Assembly (NCBI GenBank): GCA_964427875.1
Contig: CAYRVX010000003.1
Location: 62,001 to 126,000 of the forward strand
From: CAYRVX01 sp964427875
GTDB taxonomy: Bacteria > Planctomycetota > Phycisphaerae > SM23-33
Length of the DNA: 64,000 nt
Reading direction: 5' to 3'
The position numbers and the translations under genes are program-made. Below are positions 59,088 through 64,000 of this stretch, one piece after another. The notes beneath the pieces are model-generated. The model made no database searches. It had not been told where the DNA came from and saw only the letters and a program-made list of their open reading frames with translations. The number at the start of each line of letters is the position of its first letter. The stretch's first letter is position 1.

Positions 59088-61781
59088 CTAGACCAGCCCC
59101 TTTCGTTTCCGGAAGGCCCATTCCGCGCACATCAGCAGTATGATCGCGGCGATGATCGGCCAGCGGAGGCTTTGGGAGAGCTTCACGTGGGTCACCGTGT
59201 CGCGCTTTTCCGGCCTGGTGGTTACGCGGAGTTGCCTCAGCAGATCGCCGAACCGCTCGAGGGGGACGAACTTCCCGCCGCTGAGGGCCGCGATGCGGCG
59301 CATAAGATCATGATTGGCAAGCACTTCCAGCGATTCCAGGTCGCGGTGCAAGACCTCGAAGCGGTGTTCGGCGGCGAGCGCCTTGCCGCCCACGTGCGTG
59401 TCGATCTTCAGCGTGTACACACCCGGCTTGGTGGGTGGCAGCAGTTGTCCCCGGCGGATCTTTCCGGCCTTGTGAAGCACGATCGGCATCTCCTTGCCGT
59501 CCGGGTCCGCCAGCCTGACCCGGGCGGGCGCGTCCAGCAGGGGGCGCCCTCGCGAGTCCTCCACGCCTGCGCTGATCCGTATCACCTCCGTTCCGCGCCG
59601 CAGCCGCCGCAGGTCGTAGTTCGTCTTGTCCGTGACGACCCACACGGTGCCCTTCGGTGCGGCCAGAAACAGCGCCACCTGCCGCCAGAACCTCCGTTGC
59701 AGGTCGGCGGTGTCCTTCTTCGTCAGGACCCACCGCCACGTGGTGTCGAACGCGATGGCCGCCGCCCGCCCCTTGCCGTAGGGCTGCGTGACGATCAAGG
59801 GGATGCCCTGCGGGGTCTCGGCCAGGACGGTGGCAGCGGGCTTCAGGCCGCCCAACCTGTTCGCGCCGGGCAGGAGGTCGAGCTTGTCCCACTCCGCCGC
59901 CACGTTCCCGCCCGTCTCCCCGAGGCGCATCATGTCGCTTTCCCGCCCGTCCCGCGTGGGCACAACCTTGATCGGAGTGTCGATCTGGAGCTTCGATGTC
60001 TCCAGGTCGATCGGCAGCACGTCCGCAATCGGCGTATCGGCCCAGCCGCCGCGGCCGAAACTGTTCGACCCCCCGAGCATGCAGAATCCCTTGCCGTACT
60101 TGCCGACCAGGTCGCGGATGATCTCGAGCTGCCTGCCCGTGAAGTGCGCCGCGCCCACGTCGCCGAAGATGATGGCGTGGTAGGCCAGCCAGTCGTCCAG
60201 CCTCTCGCTCAGCGGGGTCGGGCGCCTGTCGATCAGCGGCTGAAGCAGGACCCGCCGGTCCGTCGTGAACCGCCGGGCGGCGATCAACGCCCGCGCGATG
60301 TACTTCGCCTCGTACCGGAACTTGCCCTCCACGTACAGAACGCGCATCTCCCGGTCCACGACGTGGACCAGCTTGCTTGCGTCGGGCCGGCCGGCAATGT
60401 TCTTCGGTGCCTCGCCGACGACCTCGGCCGCAACCGTCACTCGGTGGAATCCGGGCGACAGGGGAACGTGAACGAACCGGACCGGCTGGGTGGACCGCAA
60501 TCGGCCGACGGCGAACGTTTCCGAGCCGATCTCCTCGTCGCCGAATCTGCACGTGACCTTCACTCGCTTGGACTGCAAGCCCATCGCTTCGACAACGGCC
60601 GTGATGGGCAGGCGGTTGAACGCCTCCACCTCGTCCGGTGCGGCCAGGTCCCGGACGGTGAGCGTCCTGGTGGCGCCGGTGATGCGCTCGGAACCGACGC
60701 CGACCGTGTGAATGGGTACGTTCCGGGAGCCCATCAGGGCGGCGAGTTTGCCGGGCTCCATCACGTCGGCGGTGTTGTTGCAGCCATCGGAGATCAGGAT
60801 GATGGCCGCGACCTTTCTCTGCTGGGCGACATAAAGCTCGAAGGCTTCAGACAGGGCGTCGCCCAGGGCCGTGGCCGGCCCGTCGGCGCTGCGGAGGGAA
60901 AAGAGGCTCCAACCGAGGCCGCTTACGAAGCTCTCCGGGGCCGCGGCGCCGGCGGAAAAGGAGATCAGCTCGCAGTCGGCCTTGTCCGCCAGGTCTGCCA
61001 GGTCGTCCTCGCGCGACTTGAGCGCCTGCCGTACGGCCCGAATTCGGGATACCGGCTCGGCGCCCTTTGCGGGTGGCCCGGAGGCGGCCGGATCAACCGC
61101 GTCGGACCGCTGCATCGATGAGGATGTGTCCGCACAGACCAGCAGGGCCGTCTTGACGTCCTCCTTGTGGCGGTATTCCAGCGCCGGGCGGATCGCCCAG
61201 ATCGTCAACAGCACCACCACCAGGATCCGCAGGCCCAGCAGGAAGGCCTTGGTCCTCCGTCGAACGGGAGAGGTCGTCCTTCGGTAGGAGCGCACGGCCC
61301 AGATGATGGTGCAGACGCCGATCGCGACGACCGCGCCGGGGGGCACCCAGAACGCCGTCGCGCCCGCCAGGGCCGTCAGGCCCATCCCTCGCAGCAGGGC
61401 GCCGAGGAAGCCGGCGATGCTCCGGGCCCCGGCCAATGCGGAGGCAAGGCGGTGTATGACCGCGACGGCCAGCAGCACGCACGTCGTCGTCAGGGCGGGC
61501 ATGGCCATCAGGATCGCGGCCCGCGAGGCCGTCGGCAGCGGCCCGAACAGGGGCTTGGCCAGCGGAGTGACCTCGCCCGCCCAGTTGCCCCACACCCAGG
61601 CCAGGAGCATGCCCGCCCCCGCCGAGGCGGCCAGGACGATCCAGAACGCCCATTTGCCGCCCCTGCGAATGGGCGCCGACATGGCGACCGCCTCCGCCAG
61701 GAGCACTCCCGCGGCCACGGCCGACAGCCCGATCGCCCACGTCAGCGGCTCGAACACCAGAGCTATGCCCAGTGAGTCCAT
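59088..61781 (-). CDS. Large membrane protein with vWA and glutamine-amidotransferase-like domains
   Basis: 897 residues. Five or six membrane spans occupy residues 1-215. A vWA domain follows at about 225-400 with the metal site VCADTSSSM (DxSxS) and IILISDGCNNTADV. Residues about 500-700 look like a class I glutamine-amidotransferase-like fold (AIIFGDVGAAHFTGRQLEII, GGSNSFGRGG), lacking an obvious catalytic Cys. A beta domain and a final membrane span (PIIAAIILLMCAEWAF) end it. Such BatA/DUF-type proteins usually work with MoxR ATPases and DUF58 proteins; a DUF58 gene is at 46579. The function is unknown. Confidence 0.82.
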   Translation of the reverse strand: MDSLGIALVFEPLTWAIGLSAVAAGVLLAEAVAMSAPIRRGGKWAFWIVLAASAGAGMLLAWVWGNWAGEVTPLAKPLFGPLPTASRAAILMAMPALTTTCVLLAVAVIHRLASALAGARSIAGFLGALLRGMGLTALAGATAFWVPPGAVVAIGVCTIIWAVRSYRRTTSPVRRRTKAFLLGLRILVVVLLTIWAIRPALEYRHKEDVKTALLVCADTSSSMQRSDAVDPAASGPPAKGAEPVSRIRAVRQALKSREDDLADLADKADCELISFSAGAAAPESFVSGLGWSLFSLRSADGPATALGDALSEAFELYVAQQRKVAAIILISDGCNNTADVMEPGKLAALMGSRNVPIHTVGVGSERITGATRTLTVRDLAAPDEVEAFNRLPITAVVEAMGLQSKRVKVTCRFGDEEIGSETFAVGRLRSTQPVRFVHVPLSPGFHRVTVAAEVVGEAPKNIAGRPDASKLVHVVDREMRVLYVEGKFRYEAKYIARALIAARRFTTDRRVLLQPLIDRRPTPLSERLDDWLAYHAIIFGDVGAAHFTGRQLEIIRDLVGKYGKGFCMLGGSNSFGRGGWADTPIADVLPIDLETSKLQIDTPIKVVPTRDGRESDMMRLGETGGNVAAEWDKLDLLPGANRLGGLKPAATVLAETPQGIPLIVTQPYGKGRAAAIAFDTTWRWVLTKKDTADLQRRFWRQVALFLAAPKGTVWVVTDKTNYDLRRLRRGTEVIRISAGVEDSRGRPLLDAPARVRLADPDGKEMPIVLHKAGKIRRGQLLPPTKPGVYTLKIDTHVGGKALAAEHRFEVLHRDLESLEVLANHDLMRRIAALSGGKFVPLERFGDLLRQLRVTTRPEKRDTVTHVKLSQSLRWPIIAAIILLMCAEWAFRKRKGLV

Positions 61782-61965
61782 GCCGCAGATAAGGTAGTGC
61801 GCACAGGCGGGATTCGCAACGCCGGACGCAGCCTGAACTCCAGGGATCGGCTGCGAGCGGTCCCCCCGGGCGTCCGGATCCGCAAGGCGTGCCCGCCGCA
61901 GCTCCGCCCGGCAATCCCAGAGCCTGGTAGTGTCCTAATCTGAGAAGGGCTGGCAAGGGCCACGA

Positions 61966-63000
61966 TCACGAATCCTCTTGACTCGATACCCAAGCAATCA
62001 TTGCCTTGATGTCCTCGTTTGCCCGAAGCAGCAGTATGCTAATATCGGGATGCTGGGTCGCGTAGACTCGAAAAATCTCGTCGGCGAACGCCTGCCCAAT
62101 GTGGCTTACGCCATCGAAGTCTAGCATGACTTCCCTGAACTTGGCGAACCTTGCGAGTAGTCGCTTGGCCTGAGAACGCGACACAAGATTTTCATCTCCC
62201 ACAAGAAGCAACCTTACTGGCACATGCGTCTTGTCGAAGGACGCAACCTCGCCATTGGTTGTATACTTGCTAAACACCTCCAATGGTGTTCGTGCCGTCG
62301 CCGAAGCTATGTTCATCAAAACCGCTGTGCCTTCTGTTGATTCTGATCGACTCTCAATGAGCCAATCCTCTTCCGATACTTCATGAGAAAAGAACAGCTG
62401 GTTGGCTAAGAGACTGAACGAGTCACACATCCGAGTGGTGAAGAAAATCCCCTCGCCAGTGTGGCCCGCTGGGTCAGTCGTTACCTTCCCCTTCGTAAGC
62501 TCTAGAATGGCGTCCCGTTCCTCGGCCAGTTCCAGACCCTCCTTGATCTTCTTGAAGATACCGATCCCGTCATCTCGCACGCTCAATGTGCATCGCACAT
62601 GCGTTCGATTCAGACTCGCCACTATCTCAGCGCCAGAAGAATGCTCCACTGCATTGTTGAACATCTCCGTGAAGCCGTAATTACAGAGAGCACGGACGTT
62701 TTCCGGCAGTTCCGACAGCAAGCCAGCAAAGCACTCTCGCCACACCCTGTCCTCGGCCAGGTTCTCGCTGATCTGAAACTTCTGGGAATGGCTGGCCAGC
62801 ACCCTCAGACGGTACGTGCGCCCACTGGTCCGCCCCCTCGCCGCCAAGATACCTTCGGAAACCATCGCTGCGAGGTGCTTGTGGATTGTCTGCCGCGAGA
62901 CTCCGAAGTGCTCTGCGGCCCTGCTACTCACGTCCTTGCTCTCCTGGTCTATTGCCTCTGCCAGGAATGTCCTGATGGTGCCTATCTCAGCCCGCGGCAT
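61966..63000 (-). CDS. HTH - histidine-kinase-type ATPase - DUF4325 regulator
   Basis: 344 residues. An N-terminal winged HTH (about 20-65, SRAAEHFGVSRQTIHKHLAA) is followed by a GHKL ATPase domain: N box EMFNNAVEHS, G1 DDGIGIF, G2 GHTGEGIFF. No His phosphorylation domain exists. The C-terminal 90 residues are a STAS-like DUF4325 domain (QAKRLLARFAKFREVMLDFD, IGQAFADEIFRVYATQHPDI). The layout recalls anti-sigma kinase plus STAS antagonist in one chain. A GGAGGTG ribosome site and a strong promoter lie upstream. GC is lower than in the surrounding genes, which suggests transfer. Confidence 0.85.
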   Translation of the reverse strand: MPRAEIGTIRTFLAEAIDQESKDVSSRAAEHFGVSRQTIHKHLAAMVSEGILAARGRTSGRTYRLRVLASHSQKFQISENLAEDRVWRECFAGLLSELPENVRALCNYGFTEMFNNAVEHSSGAEIVASLNRTHVRCTLSVRDDGIGIFKKIKEGLELAEERDAILELTKGKVTTDPAGHTGEGIFFTTRMCDSFSLLANQLFFSHEVSEEDWLIESRSESTEGTAVLMNIASATARTPLEVFSKYTTNGEVASFDKTHVPVRLLLVGDENLVSRSQAKRLLARFAKFREVMLDFDGVSHIGQAFADEIFRVYATQHPDISILLLRANEDIKAMIAWVSSQEDS

Positions 63001-63019
63001 CGCATCACCTCCAGCCCTG

Positions 63020-63049
63020 ATTGTAAACGGACAGTTGTACGATTGTCAA
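63020..63049 (-). promoter_or_regulatory. Strong sigma70-type promoter of the DUF4325 gene
   Basis: On the minus strand: TTGACA (63049-63044), 18-nt spacer, TACAAT (63025-63020), about 20 nt before the start codon. The -35 and spacer overlap GTTG...CAAC and GACA...TGTC inverted pairs, possible operator half-sites for the gene's own HTH. Confidence 0.7.
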
Positions 63050-63105
63050 CCTGCGAGTGTGGGCTTGTAAAGGGCCCGCTGATGATATTTTTTTAAAATT
63101 CATGC

Positions 63106-63134
63106 TTGACGGCGATTGTGTTGGACGATAGCAT
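63106..63134 (+). promoter_or_regulatory. Sigma70-type promoter of the divergent small gene
   Basis: TTGACG (63106-63111), 17-nt spacer, TAGCAT (63129-63134), 30 nt before the start codon at 63165. An AT-rich stretch (63086-63100) lies upstream. Confidence 0.55.
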
Positions 63135-63164
63135 TGCTATGCAAGGAACATAGGGAGCATAATC

Positions 63165-63626
63165 ATGATAGGCGACGATAAACGCAAGGCCGCCCTGGAC
63201 GCCTTAAGGACCTACGCCGATGAATTGCGAACAGAAATAGAACATCAGGCCGCGAAGCTGAAGCGAAGGTTGGCGGCCGTAGAGCAATCCATCAGCGCCC
63301 TGGCAGGAGACGAAGCAGAGGCTGTCGGGCAACAAGGGACTAGGCCAACCACAGGCATACGTGCCAAGTACGCTGGCGTGGGGCCGCAGGCCGCTGTTGA
63401 GCGGTTCCTGAAAGAACACCCTGGGCACTTCTTTCTGCCATCGGAGATGTCGGCGCAGTTGAAAGCCCAGGGCTTTTCCGTGACGAACCCCAAGCTGGCA
63501 ACCCAGCAGGTGTCGATAGCGCTCAGCCGTGCCGCTGGCAAGGGCGTTGCCGTGATCGACAGGCGACACGGTAAGAAAGTGTACACGTTCAAGGCAGAAG
63601 GACAGCAGGATGAGGACGACAAGTAG
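63165..63626 (+). CDS. Small coiled-coil / HTH-like protein of unknown function
   Basis: 153 residues, with GGGAG 7 nt before the ATG. The N-terminus is a charged coiled coil (DALRTYADELRTEIEHQAAK, about 9-45). The C-terminal half (AAVERFLKEHPGHFFLPSEM ... TQQVSIALSRAAGKGVAV) looks like a winged-helix DNA-binding domain. I know no family with certainty. It is divergent from the DUF4325 regulator, with both promoters in the 164-nt gap, so the two may form one regulatory pair in this lower-GC segment. Confidence 0.7.
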   Translation: MIGDDKRKAALDALRTYADELRTEIEHQAAKLKRRLAAVEQSISALAGDEAEAVGQQGTRPTTGIRAKYAGVGPQAAVERFLKEHPGHFFLPSEMSAQLKAQGFSVTNPKLATQQVSIALSRAAGKGVAVIDRRHGKKVYTFKAEGQQDEDDK

Positions 63627-63640
63627 GCGCGCAACCGGGA

Positions 63641-63801
63641 TGGACCGCCCCGGACAGCGCTAGGCATAAAAGACACCGCCCTGCGTGCGTTCTTCTGTGA
63701 GTCCGCACACAGGGCGGCAGGTCCAACTATTCGGGCCGTCCCCTGGTGGGGCGCCGTGGCCTTAGCATCCCTGGCGCCCGGTTCAATTCCGGGACGGTCC
63801 A
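63641..63801. repeat. 161-nt inverted-repeat region enclosing hairpins
   Basis: TGGACCGCCCCGG (63641-63653) can pair with CCGGGACGGTCCA (63789-63801) at 12 of 13 positions. Inside lies a 14-bp hairpin, 63676-63689 with 63704-63717, mismatched once, and the short stem CCCC-TGGT-GGGG (63740-63751). It begins 14 nt after the stop of the small gene. It could be one structured RNA or a folded recombination site. Confidence 0.6.
63733..63801 (+). ncRNA. tRNA-like structure 1 (acceptor plus T-arm)
   Basis: GGGCCGT (63733-63739) pairs with ACGGTCC (63794-63800) as a 7-bp acceptor-like stem with one G-U. It is preceded by a perfect T-arm CCCGG-TTCAATT-CCGGG, with the canonical T-loop. The middle has CCCC-TGGT-GGGG in the D-arm place, but a 17-nt loop on a 4-bp stem instead of a proper anticodon arm, and U8 is missing. 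Thus not a normal tRNA; a degenerate tRNA or tRNA-like RNA/attachment site. Confidence 0.45.
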
Positions 63802-63807
63802 CCGTCT

Positions 63808-63899
63808 GGAAGGCATCCCGTGTACTGGGTACTTACAGGACCTTACATCCCTAGGGCTCGCCGTTAGCGCGGCGGTGGGGTTCGATTCCCGTGCCTTCC
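63808..63899 (+). ncRNA. tRNA-like structure 2 (acceptor plus T-loop plus extra arm)
   Basis: GGAAGGCA (63808-63815) and TGCCTTCC (63892-63899) form a perfect 8-bp stem. TTCGATT is a canonical T-loop, though only three G-C pairs of its stem hold. CGCCG-TTAGCG-CGGCG makes a strong extra arm, as in class II tRNAs, and the size (92 nt) fits those. No anticodon arm of 5 bp plus 7-nt loop is found. It shares CCTTACATCCCT with CCTTAGCATCCCT of the first structure. Confidence 0.42.
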
Positions 63900-64000
63900 G
63901 GTACTTATTGTATTGCGCTGGCCGCTACTGTCAACGTTTTTCTGACCCACTCGGAGCGGTTCATGCCGTTAGCGCTGGCAGCGGCGTCGATACGCTTTAT
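63900..64000. other. Right edge, no gene seen
   Basis: AT-rich at first, then GC-rich. GCCGTTAGCGC, the core of the extra arm in tRNA-like structure 2 (63860-63870), recurs at 63965-63975, which may mark a further unit cut by the window edge. Confidence 0.4.

Noticed and set aside
63733..63899. Ordinary tRNA genes
   Set aside because: T-loops and acceptor stems are present, but U8, a proper D-loop and a 5-bp/7-nt anticodon arm cannot be drawn, so they are called tRNA-like only.

Overview
The window is high-GC bacterial DNA with dense, mostly ordinary operons, and it looks like a planctomycete (PVC group, Phycisphaerae-like). The best single marker is the N-terminus of the large surface protein at 13135-16623, whose MEPRLLLSAS sequence is the LEPR-XLL signature typical of planctomycete exported proteins. 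Supporting signs are the many very large secreted proteins of unknown function, a short second-type SecA next to an M50/HlyD cluster, DUF4091 and YfhO-like proteins, and ExbB/ExbD with an unusual partner. This placement is an inference; no rRNA gene is present.

Layout. 1-3.0 kb: tail of a PDZ protein, glycerate kinase, diaminopimelate decarboxylase. 3.1-11.0 kb (minus strand): an export/processing cluster of HlyD adaptor, GAF-HlyD fusion, PqqD-M50-HlyD membrane metallopeptidase and truncated SecA. 11.3-16.7 kb: a sigma54-type activator and a LEPR-XLL protein carrying three 702-bp repeats and a calpain-like cysteine peptidase domain with a complete Cys/His/Asn triad. 16.8-23.1 kb: two related exported proteins, the first with secretin-type N domains. 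23.1-24.6 kb: 1.6 kb without genes, packed with 7-9 bp tandem arrays and inverted repeats. 24.6-29.2 kb: a defence-like island (IetA-type AAA ATPase, IetS-type subtilase, Mrr-like nuclease), ended by a 118-bp palindromic element. 29.6-32.6 kb: exbB, exbD, a membrane-anchored third protein and nikR. 32.7-36.1 kb: S24 repressor, ASCH protein, ABC-ATPase/GNAT fusion (COG2401 type) and ParB-like protein, organised around a promoter/operator region. 36.1-42.4 kb: class IV aminotransferase, Nif3-like protein, hemA/hemX-type/siroheme genes and pabB. 42.5-50.2 kb: envelope and surface proteins. 50.4-53.3 kb: hsp20 and lon. 54.3-61.8 kb: thiD2-thiE fusion, glyA and large membrane or exported proteins. 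61.9-64.0 kb: lower-GC accessory DNA with a DUF4325 ATPase regulator, a divergent small HTH-like gene and two tandem tRNA-like structures.

The most promising undescribed material: (1) the PqqD-M50-HlyD / GAF-HlyD / HlyD / short SecA cluster, possibly serving the adjacent calpain-like LEPR protein; (2) the S24 repressor - ASCH - COG2401 - ParB module, whose two divergent reading frames start 4 nt apart; (3) the IetAS plus Mrr island between repeat elements; (4) the tRNA-like pair at the right edge. All functional assignments come from reading motifs by eye; no database search was run.
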